NCBI GenBank assembly: GCA_019009955.1
Contig: CM032228.1
Span: 224,812,501 to 224,876,500 of the forward strand
Length of the DNA: 64,000 bases
Reading direction: 5' to 3'
Source: Riptortus pedestris
Taxonomy: Eukaryota; Arthropoda; Insecta; Hemiptera; Alydidae
Part shown: in pieces, positions 11,217 to 22,598 of the stretch
Position numbering within the stretch: the stretch's first letter is position 1
Layout: each line of letters opens with the position of its first letter
Notes under the pieces: generated by a model
What the model saw: the letters and a program-made list of their open reading frames with translations, nothing else
Told to the model about the DNA's origin: nothing
Databases searched by the model: none
Translations under genes and position numbers: made by a program

Positions 11217-13500
11217 GTAAATAATTATATTTAAGTTTTGTAAAAAGTATTTCTTTTTTTTTTTTTACATGACACACTTCAATCAGTGTGGGAGATCTTT
11301 TTTGAATAGATAATTATTTTACAAATCAAAATTGTTACAGAGAATTATTTTCAATACTATTAAACTGGGACTGTACAAAGGAAATAGCTACTCAAAACTA
11401 AAAATAAATAAAAAAAAAATGATATTGTTAGTAGTATATCAAATACATTTGTGGTGTAAGATATGCTGTCTTTTGTCAAATGATGATTATTTATTTCTTC
11501 CAAAATAATCACTTCTCGTCTGTCCTTGGTTGAGCAACTTTGCTTTGAAAATGAACCCTCTAAAGAAATCATTGGGTTTGTGTCAATCAAAAACTTCAAG
11601 TGTTATTGGGGTAGTTAAATTGCTTAATTTGCCTGTACCCTGTCACCAATATTTAAAAGCCATGCTGAGTAGTACTGGGTTCTGTCAGGAGCTTTTTTAG
11701 GCGATTTCCTTTAAGGGAAGTCAGCTATTGAGGTTTTTTTTCATATCCCAATACTCACAGAAACCCATGAGAAATCTGATCACTTTGAAAAAGTCCCTTC
11801 CAGGACAATCCTATCTCCACATACATTTCTGATGAAATCTTTGTGGCTTTAAATATTGCCAATAAATTTCACCCTCATTTCCTTTATGACCTTGATAAAA
11901 CTTACTTTTACACGTCTCATTTAGAATTTCCTCATTCAATTCCCTTTTTAGTCTACCTGGTACTATGGCGATCTAATATTTTCATTAGTTCTAATTGGTA
12001 TAAGCACAATTAATTTCCTCTGTTACAACTTAACTTTTGGTTCTATAAATCAGTATGCCAAACGAATAAGTGGAAAAAACGTTATTAATATTCATATATC
12101 AATATACTTCTTTTTAAAGTATTCCCCTTGTTTTGGAAGGCACTTGCTTATCAAATCTAGGACTAAAGTCATTACCTTCAGTGCTAATGCTTCCTAGGTA
12201 ACAAAACTGTTTTGTTTTTCTTAATGATTTTTCCCATTGTTTCTCTGGTCCTGCTACTTTTTTTATGTTGAATTTAAAGTGATCTAAAAAGTTCTTTAAG
12301 ACTTTTCAGTATTGCAATCATATCTTGCCATAAGTTCAAAAAGTAAATAATAAAAAATAAACTGATTTTCCAATCTTTTTGGATTTGTGCAGATATCTCT
12401 TAAGGGAAATCAGGGGAAATTTCTTCAAATGTCCATTTATCCTTTTGTATTTGCCATTCATTTTGAATTTTACCCTTTTAGCAGGTTTCCCTCAAGGGAA
12501 ATCAACTATTTTTCCATTTTCAATATTTCCTCTTCAACGTATAGTAACCCCTATTATCAAATCATAGAAAACATACTGGAGTTAAGTGGTTTTATAATCA
12601 AAAAGAAAAAATGGAATCAATAAGGTCAAATTAGACCATACTTAATTCTAGCTTCCCTTTCACATTTATTCAAAGCAACTTTTTTATACTGTTTTTATTT
12701 AAGTGTTCCATTGTAATATTCTATCTCCAATTTTTTTTCTATTGCATACATAGACATACAATTTCCAGTTAATCCATAGTCCAAAATTTGTTCATTAATC
12801 TACAAATGCAGGAACTTTATGATTCATGTGTTAATTATTTCTGTTCTGTCTCCCAGTAGTTACAACAAATTTTTCCCTTATGTGAAAAGTAATTAAATTT
12901 TTGACTTCAACTTTGTTGCACTGACAGTGACTCAGGACTCTGATACATGCTATATGAACCTGGTATTTTGGTATTTGGCAGAAGTTTTAACCTGGCTTGT
13001 GTATATTTCCTAGTAGTAACCCTAAATCAGAAACTTAATGTTCGACTCATTTCTTATTGTGATTTTCATTCTATTAATAACATGAAATTATAGTAAAAAA
13101 AATGTTTATAAGGGTAAATTAAATGATAACTGAACTTACTTAAAAATATGTAAATATCCATTTATTGCTTAAGAAAATTAAAATTTTGACTTAATTACCA
13201 AAAAAAAAAAAATGCTGTAATGTAGCCATAGAAGGAGATCAAGTGGTCTGCAACTTGATGTTATCTTATTCACTTTTTTTACCAGAAGTCAACAGATCTC
13301 TGCTTGCAATGAAGCTAATCCTTAATGCTTTATTTTTGCTTAACTTATAATTTCTCAGCCCTCTGCATCCCAACTATCATCTTGCTCTTACCCGACTGGT
13401 TATAGGGTCATTGTCTGTGTTGCACAGACGTCCTGCTTGCTAGGTACCAACAGAATACAAGCAGGTGAATACCTCCATAATCAAAATGTCAGTCACACAC
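11217..13500. other. AT-rich non-coding stretch with HINE tip remnants
   Basis: No convincing coding frame. Short remnants of the HINE 5' palindrome occur at about 11,699-11,735 (GATTTCCTTTAAGGGAAGTC), 12,390-12,415 and 12,478-12,510 (TTTCCCTCAAGGGAAATC). Otherwise it is unique-looking AT-rich DNA with poly-T and poly-A runs, probably the intron of the ISG12-like gene if the 11,216 donor is real. Confidence 0.5.
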
Positions 13501-13504
13501 ACTG

Positions 13505-14405
13505 CATAAACTAAGCAGATATTGAATGTGTTCGAAAGGTATGGTAATGTAATCATAAATTCGGTCTTCTATGAGATGATTAGTATTACAATTTATGAAA
13601 CATGGAAATCTGGATGACTAAAATTAGGGGTTAACTGAAGGCTGAAAACAAAAAAAATATAAATAACTTTATAAATATTTAAATTAGAAGAAAGTATGTA
13701 GATTTTATGACATTAAATGGTTAACAAGATTGATTATATATCACTTTTCAATCCAATTCAAAAGAAGATATTCCAATTTTTTGTATTAACCACCTTTAAA
13801 CCCTACTCCCCCCCTCCTAGTCCAATTACGACCATTAACAAATTCTGTCTTTTGCTTTATATGAATTGTATAAATATTGAGTATGCCATGGATTAAGTAA
13901 ATAATAAGGGCTTTAGAAAATATAATCTCTATTGGTGATGCATCATCGAACATATTGGCATGTATCTCAAATAGTAAATGTTTGTTGAAAACCATATTTG
14001 ATATTTAAGCTAGGAATAAGATGTTCCAGGTATTTCTGCTTACTTTTAACATGAGATGAGTAAGAGTCGGGGTTTACTTAAGGCTAAAACCTATAAATTT
14101 GAGACAGAGAAAAAATGTATCAAACACCATTTATAGAAAATTAAATTTGCATCAAAATTAGTATATACGATTTTTTCCCCCAATGAACCCTTAATAACAG
14201 AGATATTTCAAGTTTTCAATTGTCCCTTCCTCCCTCTGGTCCGATTTCTGCTGTTAATGAAATTGACCTTTAGTTTTACATGAAACGCTTAAACATCGAG
14301 TGAAAGTACTTATAGTTTTCAATGGAACTCATTTTAGTTTTCTCCTGGGTAGGACAGGTGGGTATTTGAAGTCATTTTTCAGAAATATGATTTCAAGAGC
14401 AGATT
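13505..14405 (-). mobile_element. Old, diverged HINE-like copy
   Basis: Keeps ACTAAGCAGAT at the left, CCCTACTCCCCCCCTCCTAG with the following ACCATTAACAAATT block, and CTCATTTTAGTTTTCTCCTGGGTAGGA near the right end, with many substitutions and internal duplication. The terminal hairpin is lost. It is much more diverged than the other copies, so the family has been active over a long period. Confidence 0.5.
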
Positions 14406-14687
14406 TCCAGTGCCAAATGTATTTGGCATGCTTTTATGGAAATGTGTTTAAAACATTTGACACTGGGCAAAGATATTGATTCCAAAATACAAAAAATTAT
14501 CAGCCTTCTTCAGCTCATGAACAAGCTTAAGAGAACCATGGAAAAATTGTATGGAAATGAATAAAAATTCTGGATATGACAAAAAACTATGTTGAACTAG
14601 AGCTTGAAATATTGTTATAAACAATATATATGTGTTGTGAGTTTAAAGAGACTCTAATAAGTATATTCTTTTTTTATTTATTTGCAG

Positions 14688-15000
14688 AATGGGATTGTTT
14701 TCTTATTTGGTAGTGACTGTAATCGGTGGAGCAGCTGTAACACTGTGCCCACCTCTCATCGGACCAGTGGCTAGCTTGGTAGGGATGGGATCTGTCGGAG
14801 TGGGAGCTGGAACTGTTGCAGCTGGAGCACAGGCCTATGTTGGCAATGTAGCTGCTGGCTCAGTTTTCTCAGCGCTACAATCAGTAGCCATGGCATCTCC
14901 TACTCCTTAGGAGTGATTTTCTTTCAAATTCACTCAGTTTATTCTAGTTCATTCTTCTCTAAGATTGAATAATCCTGTAAGCTTTATTTGAAATAATAAA
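14688..15000 (+). CDS. ISG12-family (IFI6/IFI27-like) small membrane protein
   Basis: CDS 14,689-14,910, 73 residues, with stop TAG. The start is the first ATG, one base after a clean acceptor (poly-T then TTTGCAG at 14,681-14,687), so the upstream exon would be untranslated. The protein is almost entirely small and hydrophobic, with Gly/Ala-rich segments at about residues 5-35 and 36-62. Near the C-terminus it reads VAAGSVFSALQSVAMAS, the hallmark of the ISG12 Pfam family (vertebrate IFI27 ends VAAGSL..LQSVGAAG). The length fits the family's compact core without the extra N-terminal region of IFI27. Vertebrate members sit in mitochondrial or nuclear membranes and modulate apoptosis; the arthropod role is unknown. 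A polyadenylation signal AATAAA lies at 14,995-15,000, so this looks like a live gene with a short 3' UTR. No interferon system is implied. Confidence 0.85.
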
Positions 15001-15398
15001 ATAATATCTTCATAAATTTTGACTTGTGTTTTTTTTTAAAAAAACAAACCTTTTACTGTTTTCAAAATCAAGGGCCTTTTGATAATTGAATGAGAACATC
15101 AATTACAACTGACTTTGTATTATCAGTTTAGTAAGATTCAGTGACTGAATACTGGAAATAATAATTTAGAAATTCAAACTTTAAACAAATCATTTATATA
15201 TATGAAAAAAATGTGATAAACTGACAAAAAACGATATTTTAAACATAATTTTTCTTTATGCATGTTTGATAAAAACAATATTAAAGAAGAAATTGACAAA
15301 TATGTATTTTGACGCAGAAGTAAAAACCACCTTTTGAATAGTATTAAAGTGTGAAGTAACGCATATTAGCATTAATCATTCCCTTAATACAAATACAA
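15001..15398. other. AT-rich intergenic DNA
   Basis: Follows the ISG12-like poly-A site. There is no open frame, repeat family or regulatory motif I can support here. Confidence 0.6.
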
Positions 15399-15940
15399 AA
15401 AAAGTCCGTCACGCAGGGGCTGGGTAAACTAAGCAGATTTCCCACGTGATTTTGCAATAGAGAAATCTGCCTAATAACAACTGTAGTAGTAAAAAACCTC
15501 TAAACCTAAAAAATTATTTAGGGCGTAATAACCCAGTAGTTTCTAGCCCCAAAACACAGTTAACCTAACCTCTAAACCTATTCACGAGGGACGAATAGTT
15601 ATGGAAACGCCACCAGAGCTCTCGTCGGAAAGTCCAAACAGCCTACTGGCGACCACACGTAGAATACAAATGCAAATATCTCGGTTAATATTCAAGATAC
15701 AGAAAAAATGTATAGAACAATATTTATAGTAAATTTAATTTGCAATAAGATTTATTCTATACAATTTTTCGATCCGACGCATAATAACAGAGATATTTTG
15801 AATTTTCAAAAATCCCCCCCTCCCACTGGTCCGATTTCAGCCATTAACGAACTTGATCTTCCTTTTTACTTAAAACGATTATATTCCGAGTTTGGTAACG
15901 ATCAAACAAAAATTGCGACCGCTAGAGCGTTAACAGACAA

Positions 15941-15996
<56 letters not shown>

Positions 15997-16119
15997 GAAT
16001 GGACCTCATTTTCATCATCTCCTGGGTAGGATCGATGGACATTTGAAGAAATTTTTCGAAACTCGCGTCATGAGTACGACCTCAATAGCTGATTTCCCTT
16101 GAGGGAAATCTGCTAAAAT
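15399..16119 (-). mobile_element. HINE-like element, full length
   Basis: Both ends are present. The left end is AAAAAAGTCCGTCACGCAGGGGC with ACTAAGCAGATTTCCCACGTG; the right end is AGCTGATTTCCCTTGAGGG, AAATCTGCTAAAA. The (TA)n is at 15,944-15,990. It carries the variant interior with AACCTCTAAACCTA repeats and ACGAGGGACGAATAG, shared with 25,380-25,500 and 40,670-40,870, marking one subfamily. Confidence 0.75.
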
Positions 16120-16236
16120 TTCTCAGTTCTGTTGAGGCATTTTCATAGAAGACGAATAAAGTCTTTGGCACCTGGAAGTCGGAAATCAAAACTTCAAAAT
16201 TCATAAAGTAAATAATGTTTTTGTTTTTTTCTTTAG

Positions 16237-16588
16237 AGCCTTTACATAAATTGCTTAATGATTTGGCTAGCCAAGAAGCATTGCTTGGGGTGAGACATGG
16301 TTTGGGTGGAGAGTTGGTGACCCCGGATAGTATTGTAAGTTGTGCATGAATGAATTGAAAGCGAGTGTACAAGGCAAGGACATGAGTGAATGAGGTAAGG
16401 TACTTGCTTCTACAGTGTGGTCACGCTCAAGAGCAGAAGATTTAAGTGGAAGGCACTTTGTGGCGTTTACTAAGATTGTGGGAGGGGCTATTCCTGCCCA
16501 TGTGAGGTCATCTCCTGGTAAGCCAGATAGGATTAGGATAGCTGACTGTGGAGCTTGGGAAACACCTGCTTGTTTTAGGCAACTGTAG
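16237..16588 (+). pseudogene. Exon-like, higher-GC patch (unrecognised)
   Basis: 16,237-16,334 is framed by an acceptor (TTTTTTTCTTTAG) and a donor (GTAAGT). It is open in one frame, reading roughly PLHKLLNDLASQEALLG then VRHGLGGELVTPDSI. After TTGCTTCTACAG at 16,415 a second open stretch runs to TAG at 16,586, including SGRHFVAFTKIVGGAIPAHV. The two stretches do not join in phase (the first ends in phase 0, the second needs one carried base) and stops separate them. It looks coding-derived but broken; an opposite-strand frame of 118 codons also exists. I do not recognise the protein. It may be part of an old transposon or a dead gene. Confidence 0.3.
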
Positions 16589-16629
16589 TGTATTTGTGAG
16601 CCATCTATCCCAAGGTACAACAAATGTAC

Positions 16630-17690
16630 TGTATTAGAATTTGACTTTTCTACAAGGAAGTCACATATGCTTTAGACTTTTCGACATGAAATCACATATT
16701 TGTAAATATATTCAATAATAATATTGGTTTTATTGACAAAAAATAAATTGTTTTAGAATACCAATCCCTGTCCTAAAACATTATTTACTTTTATGAATTT
16801 TAAAGTTTTGACTTCGGACTTCTGCCCACCAAATACACAATTCGTGTTGTGTGGAAATGCTTCAACAGAATTGAGAAATGTTTGGCACATGAGTTAAGGG
16901 AATAGATATTGTTTCAGGTGTCTAACCAGCTTCAAACCTTCGATTCTTTTGGATGTATTTATAGGTTATTCGTGAAGTAAACATAGAAGATTGTTTTATT
17001 AATTTAATTTTTAGAGAATAATATTGTTGTTTTACTTAATAAATTATTAACATAACTAATTAATAGTTTTCATACACATTTTAGTGTGTATTACTCCATT
17101 TCCTCTTATTCCGTGGGGTAGTGCTGTTAGTTTTTCCTAGCCATGTTCAAATACATAGCTGGGGTTGTTCCTATTAAACATCATTAGGTATTTAAACAGG
17201 ATTACATGCACCCCATTCTAGAATTGCAACTTCATTTAATTAAGTTTCTCACATCAACCAATTCTGTTTGAAGGTACAGAACACTGCATTTAAAAATATT
17301 TTTTTCACAATAGATACGGCTCCTATTTTTATTTTTTTTAAACCGACTATCTTTTGTTGGCTTTAACAGAATCATAATAATTAATATTCGCACTGTAGCA
17401 GTGTAAAATATTGGCCCTGCCTTGAGTCTGCTGTCCAAACATTTCAAAAAGGTATTTCACTTTTCTTTCTTAATGTTGTTGTACTGACTAAAGCAAAAGG
17501 TTGAAAAACCAGTGTCATTTGTTTACCTTGTTGTGTTATGAAATTTGCAATGTACCAATTACAAATGTTACATAAATCAATTAGATAACTATTTTAGCAG
17601 ATAAATGTAATTGAGAAAGGTGAAGCACCAAGATCATCCAGCTTGGACAGACCAACCCTCAGCCTAGAACTTTCTTTTTAATTGAATAAA
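16630..17690. other. AT-rich intergenic DNA
   Basis: No supported gene. There are poly-T and poly-A runs and no family repeat that I can identify before the HINE tip at 17,692. Confidence 0.5.
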
Positions 17691-17691
17691 A

Positions 17692-17735
17692 AAGTCCGTC
17701 ACGTAGGGGCTGCGTAAACTAAGCAGATTTCCCAT
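17692..17735 (-). mobile_element. Solo HINE 3' tip
   Basis: AAAAAGTCCGTCACGTAGGGGC and ACTAAGCAGATTTCCC are present. The sequence then leaves the HINE consensus at about 17,736 and enters an unrelated pyrimidine-rich block. Only the terminal hairpin and subterminal repeat remain. Confidence 0.65.
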
Positions 17736-18078
17736 GTAGGCTCAAGCGTTAGTATAACTGAAACTCACCCGATCCTAGGCTTAAGCTTTTGGTCCTCTTT
17801 ACTCTTTCTTTCTTATCTACTCTCCCTCTATGCCTCACCTCACTTAATTCGTTTTCTTCTATCTTTACAGTACCACTCAGCACCACCCGTTCCCGGCTAA
17901 CCTACCTATAGAGTTCCAAATCTCAACCCTAATACTTCACAGTACCCCCTTAAAATGGGACTCTCAGTTCAGCAGGAATGTATTGTCTATACCACTTCTC
18001 ATGGCTCAACGGCCACACGAGTTGACCGAGGTATAAGAAATCTGGGCCTCAGATAAAAAAAAATAAAAAATAAATAAT
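17736..18078 (+). mobile_element. Retroposon-like unit with poly-A tail
   Basis: Pyrimidine-rich start and higher-GC body (ACCACCCGTTCCCGGCTAAC; GGCTCAACGGCCACACGAG), ending in an A-rich tail (AAAAAAAAATAAAAAATAAA at about 18,055-18,075). A 3' A tail suggests a LINE or SINE fragment. No reverse-transcriptase motif is visible and I cannot assign the family. Confidence 0.4.
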
Positions 18079-18832
18079 TAATCAAAAAAGAATCCCAAGT
18101 CAGTCTATTTCCACAGTCCAGTCATATCCGAGTCTGTGACATTTGGTTCTGCCACATTGCTTGTAACGTAGTTGAGTGTGTAACTATAAATTTGTGTATT
18201 TTTGCAAATAAACCTTTTTAAAAACTTAAATCAGTTGTTGCATAATATAGCTCCAGCAACAAAAGCTACAATTTATAATTACTTCCAATCTCATACTGGA
18301 TAATCCCTGAGAAGAATTTAATCATATTATTTCATTGAATGCAGGAATGATGCTACCGTTATTTTTTGAGGGGAAACAGGACACCACATGCACGCGGGCA
18401 CCATCCCTTAAGGGCACCAAAACCAAGGCCCCCCCCCCCCCAAAAATAGATTTTATTCTGTTCGGTTTTATTTCATTTTAATATTTTAGTCTTCAAATAA
18501 ATATGACTTTTAAAGTTCAGTTCTTTGCTTTATTTCAAGCACCAACCTACCGTAAAAAAAAAAGATAATTCAAACTGCCTTAAGATGCGACAAAATCCTT
18601 TTTTGCACACAGGCGCCAGTAGCCCTTACGGGGATCCTGACGGGAAACTAAATTTTTTTGACCTCATACGAACCAAGGTAAGTATAAGATAATGTAGCCC
18701 TATTTGACGGATAGCCAATCAGAATGCAACAAGCCTTCTACGTCACTAGGACCCAAAACTCGGGACCGACCTGCTAAAATACGATCAATATAAGCTGTTT
18801 TCTGATTAATTTGGTGAATACAAAACATGTAA
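18079..18832. other. Non-coding stretch with C12 run and a CCAAT/CRE-like patch
   Basis: Contains a homopolymer C run at 18,429-18,440 and a GC-richer patch at 18,600-18,790 holding GCCAATCAG and TACGTCACTAGGA. That patch shares ACGTCACTAG with the Aurora upstream region at 20,498. It could be a promoter remnant or a repeat; no exon is supported. Confidence 0.35.
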
Positions 18833-19478
18833 AGAGTCTGTCACGTAAACTAAGCAGATTTCCCATGTGAAGTTTTACAATAGAGAAATCTGCATACTGC
18901 TAACACAACACCACCGTGATTAAATACGAATGATAATGAGAAATCTTTCAGTTAATTAAAATAAATTCCCAACTGAAACGGCTTCTGAATTGTAAGAATA
19001 ATTTATATTTTAATAACTCAAATTTTAGTCGTCCAAGAACTAAAGAAGGGGGGGGGCGGATGAACAGAACGTATTTGCATAAATCTCACAAAGTAACGAA
19101 GGTAAGGTAATGTTAGAAGAAGCTTCCACCAGAGCCCATCAGTTACGGAAACGGCTGGCCTAATCCGAACTATACCCGACCACATGTCCCACAGATTTCA
19201 TAAAAATGCAAATATCTCGGTTAATATTCAAGATAGAGAATAAATGTATTACAGTAACAATATTTACAGTAAATTTAATTTGCAATAATATTGGTTCTAT
19301 GCAATTTTTCGATCCGATGCATAATAACGGAGATATTTCGAATTTTTGAAAATCCTCCCACTAAACCCCTCCCCCCTCTAGTCCGATTTCTGCCATTAAA
19401 GAACTTGATCTGTCTTTTTACATAAAACGGTTAAATATTGAGTTTCGTAATGATAAAAAAAAAAAATTGTGACCGCCG
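18833..19478 (-). mobile_element. HINE-like element, 3' two-thirds
   Basis: The 3' tip is shortened (GAGTCTGTCACGTAAACTAAGC; the hairpin has lost CAGGGGCTG). This is followed by the GCAGATTTCCCATGTGAAG / GAGAAATCTGC internal inverted repeat, a G9 run and core blocks. It ends at GTGACCGCCG without the (TA)n or 5' tip. Confidence 0.65.
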
Positions 19479-19542
19479 ATCCGACAAAAACTAGATAAAT
19501 ATTAAAATGTTTACAAAACTAAATTTTAAATATGTACAAAAT

Positions 19543-20205
19543 AAAAAGTCCGTCACGCAGGGGCTGCGTAAACTAAGCAGATTTCTCCTGTGAAGTTTTA
19601 CAATAGAGAAATCTGCATACTGGTAACACAATACCACCGTGATTAGATATAGAGAAATCTTTCAGTTAATTAAAATAAATACCCAACTGAAACGGCTTCT
19701 GAATTGTAAGAATAATTTATATTTTAATAACTCAAATTTCAGTAGTCCAAGAACTAAAGAAGGGGGGGGGGGGTGGATGAACAAAACGTATTTGCATAAA
19801 TCTCACAAAGTAAGGAAGGTAAGGTAAGGTTAAAAACGCCAGGTTAGAAGAAGCTCCGCCTGAGCCGAGAAACGACGAAGATGGCCGACATATTCCGAAC
19901 TATACCCCACCACAGACTTCATAAAAATGCAAATATCTCGGTTAATATTAAATATAGAGAATAAATGTTTATAACAATATTTATAGTAAATTTAATTTGC
20001 AATAAGATTGATTCTATACAATTTTTCGATCCGATGCATAATAATGGAGATATTTTAAATTTTCGAAAATCCCCCCTCTAAACCCCCCCTCCCTCTGGTC
20101 CGATTTCAGCCATTAACGAACTTGATCTGTCTTTTTACATAAAACGGTTAAATATCGAGTTTCGTAACGATAAAACAAAAATTGCGACCGCTAGAGCGTT
20201 AACAG

Positions 20206-20253
<48 letters not shown>

Positions 20254-20283
20254 GAACGGACCTCATTATCGAATCTGCTAAAA
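19543..20283 (-). mobile_element. HINE-like element, nearly full length
   Basis: Intact 3' tip (AAAAGTCCGTCACGCAGGGGC), hairpins and core; (TA)n at 20,211-20,247, then TTTTGAACGGACCTCATTATCG, which jumps directly to AATCTGCTAAAA, deleting most of the 5' segment. The interior is very similar to the copy at 18,833 and to that at 60,184, marking a second subfamily. Confidence 0.7.
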
Positions 20284-20496
20284 GAACGGACAAAACTATA
20301 TAAATTGTTAGTATATTTTACAACATGAGAAAAAAAAAAGTAAAGATATAAAATAAATTTAAAAAAAACTGAAAGTAAAACTATAAAGAGTTAAACTGGA
20401 AGGAGGCAAAACTTATATTCCAAGTACAGTGCTTGCTAATGTAACTTTCATAATGGCAAATAATAGAATAGAGGAGAATGGTTTTGCTGGAAATCA

Positions 20497-20504
20497 TGAC
20501 GTCA
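20497..20504 (+). promoter_or_regulatory. CRE-like palindrome upstream of Aurora
   Basis: TGACGTCA, a full consensus CREB/ATF site, about 390 bp upstream of the Aurora start codon. Just downstream, CTCCTCTTAGCGTT (20,535-20,547) is echoed by CTCTTCTTAGCGTT at 20,794-20,807. The motif is visible; function is inferred. Confidence 0.4.
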
Positions 20505-20799
20505 CTAGAACTAGAAGTACTTTTAATCTCTCGCTCCTCTTAGCGTTGGGCTTACTGAATCTCCATGATGTACGTTACATTTAAATGTAGTAATTTTGTT
20601 TACTATGATTTTTTAAGTTAATATGATTTAAGATACTATGTTGTTTAACAGACCCGACTTAGAATGTATTTACAGTTTAAATAGACTTATTAAATACAAT
20701 ATAGCATAATATTTTACGTGTTAGTACATTTGCTCGCAGGTTTTGGCTGGAGGAGTTTTAATCTCTGTTAAGACAGGAATCTTTTCATTTGCTCTCTTC

Positions 20800-20818
20800 T
20801 TAGCGTTAACAGTTTGAA
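20800..20818 (+). promoter_or_regulatory. CDE/CHR-like cell-cycle element
   Basis: TTAGCGTT followed a few bases later by TTTGAA (20,813-20,818), about 70 bp before the Aurora ATG. TTTGAA is the CHR consensus bound by LIN54 of the DREAM/MuvB complexes, and a GCG-containing CDE usually sits about 4-5 nt upstream, as here. Aurora genes are classic G2/M targets of this module in vertebrates. The assignment is inference from motif and position. Confidence 0.4.
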
Positions 20819-20886
20819 GTTTTGCAAAGAATAATTGGCGTTAATTTTTTAAAGTGATATTTGTTTTCCCCCGTTTTCATTCTATT

Positions 20887-20922
20887 ATGGATATTAAAGA
20901 AGCTATTTCAAACAATGCTGTG
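20887..20922 (+). CDS. aurB: Aurora kinase, exon 1 (12 codons)
   Basis: ATG at 20,887 opens MDIKEAISNNAV, followed at 20,923 by a consensus donor GTAAGT. The exon ends in phase 0 and joins exon 2 (starting GTT AAG at 26,077) without breaking the frame. The kinase exon has no ATG before its conserved N-terminal helix and its upstream frame runs into the acceptor, so a short upstream coding exon is required and this one fits. It is chosen by position, phase and promoter motifs, not by homology, because the N-terminus is poorly conserved. Confidence 0.6.
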
Positions 20923-22455
20923 GTAAGTTGTGATTTCAAGTCAATTACTTCATTTGCTTTGAGCAAAATAATATACAGCTACTACTACTAAAGAAATAGC
21001 TCTTGTCAATTAACATGAAATAATAAATGTTTCAGTCTTGACTTGAAATATTCTTCTTCTTTTTTTATTAAAATTGGTTAAGGTAATATATATTTTAATT
21101 TTATGTTTTTAGCCCTTTTCAACATAAATATATGTACATGTATATATGAGAATATATTTATAATTGCCCTAAAAATGTAGCAAATTAAAAGAAATATTGT
21201 CTTAACTAATATTAACAAAAATAGGAATAATCCTGCCTATGATACAGAACATCTTATTTGATTTCTTCATTTCAACATGAAGAAAAATCACTTTGTCAGC
21301 AACTTCTTTAAGTTTTCTTAATTCTATCTTCAATTTTTATTTTGAACTGAACTGTATCAAAAAGTATAACAGCATACCCAACTCCCCCCAAAAAACCCAC
21401 TGTATTTTCAACTCTTTCTAAAGAATAATTATTAGTCAAGATACTAAAAAGAGAAATAAATAGCCCAACCAAATGGTAAATATAGTTTTTTTTATTATTT
21501 TTAATCAATATATTTAATTCAAAATATATAACTGTTATTAAAAGTAGTAAGACAATCTTAAATTTTTAAATCATAATCACACATTTGGGTCTCTTCAACG
21601 TCATATTCTTTTAATTTGTCCTTACTATTAAGATATATGTGTTCTTTTAGTAATTTATAATTTAAATATATAGCACAAAATTATTATTTTATTTTAAATA
21701 TGGATCTTTTAAATTATGGAGGGGAAGGGTTAACCCAAAAAAATCTGGATTGTTTTTTAAAACCCTGCATACAATTAATATGAAATATTTTAAGTTGCTG
21801 GTTCTATTTTTTTAAGCGGTGTTTTATAAAATAAATCTGTAAAACAAGTTGCGAAATTTCATTTCTTTGCAAAAGAATTTTCATTGTAATCAGGAAATCA
21901 CTTTGTTCTGTTCAGTTTAACATGAGAGCTTCATACTTTTCACACTTCATTTTACTCATAATAGAGCAACGTGTCTTTTGGTACACTATGCCAATAACGT
22001 TCATGACCTGTGACAGTTTCAGCATACCGTTGAAAAGAATTCTTCACTGGAATATTAGAATTTTTAACTGTAGTTCCATATAATATACAATTCCTGATAT
22101 ATATAGAATGACACATTTGACTGAAATATATTTATTAAATTTAAACTAGACCATATAATGATAATGATACAGTGAATTTAGTAACTAATGTAAATTGTAT
22201 GCTTGACGTTTCTATTTCCAACAAGGAAAAAAATAAAAAAGTAGCCTACAAAGTAAAATCTTAAAGTATATGGAAAAATTAATAAAGTAATTTTTTAATG
22301 AAAAATGATAAAACTAAATTTGTAGAATACAACAGTATGCCATGACTAATCTGTGGTTTAATTAAAGTGCACAAGGATAGTCGTTAGGCCCTAGGACTAT
22401 AGTTAGTGAATGGCACTGGTTCATGAACTGGCTAAATTATTTGATAAAAGGGTCA

Positions 22456-22598
22456 ATTTTAGCAGATTTCCCCAAGGGAAATCAGCTATTGAGGTCGTAC
22501 TCATGATGCGATTTTCAAAATTTCTCTTCAAATGTCCATTGATTCTACCCAGAAGATGATGAAAGTCAGGTCTGTTCAAAATTATATATATATATATA
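22456..22598 (+). mobile_element. HINE-like element, 5' part
   Basis: TTTTAGCAGATTTCCCCAAG, GGGAAATCAGCTATTGAGGTCG, then the CATTGATTCTACCCAGAAGATG segment and a short TA tract, where a Helitron-like copy begins. The matching 3' part resumes at 23,466, so this and the 3' part are one HINE split by the Helitron. Confidence 0.7.
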
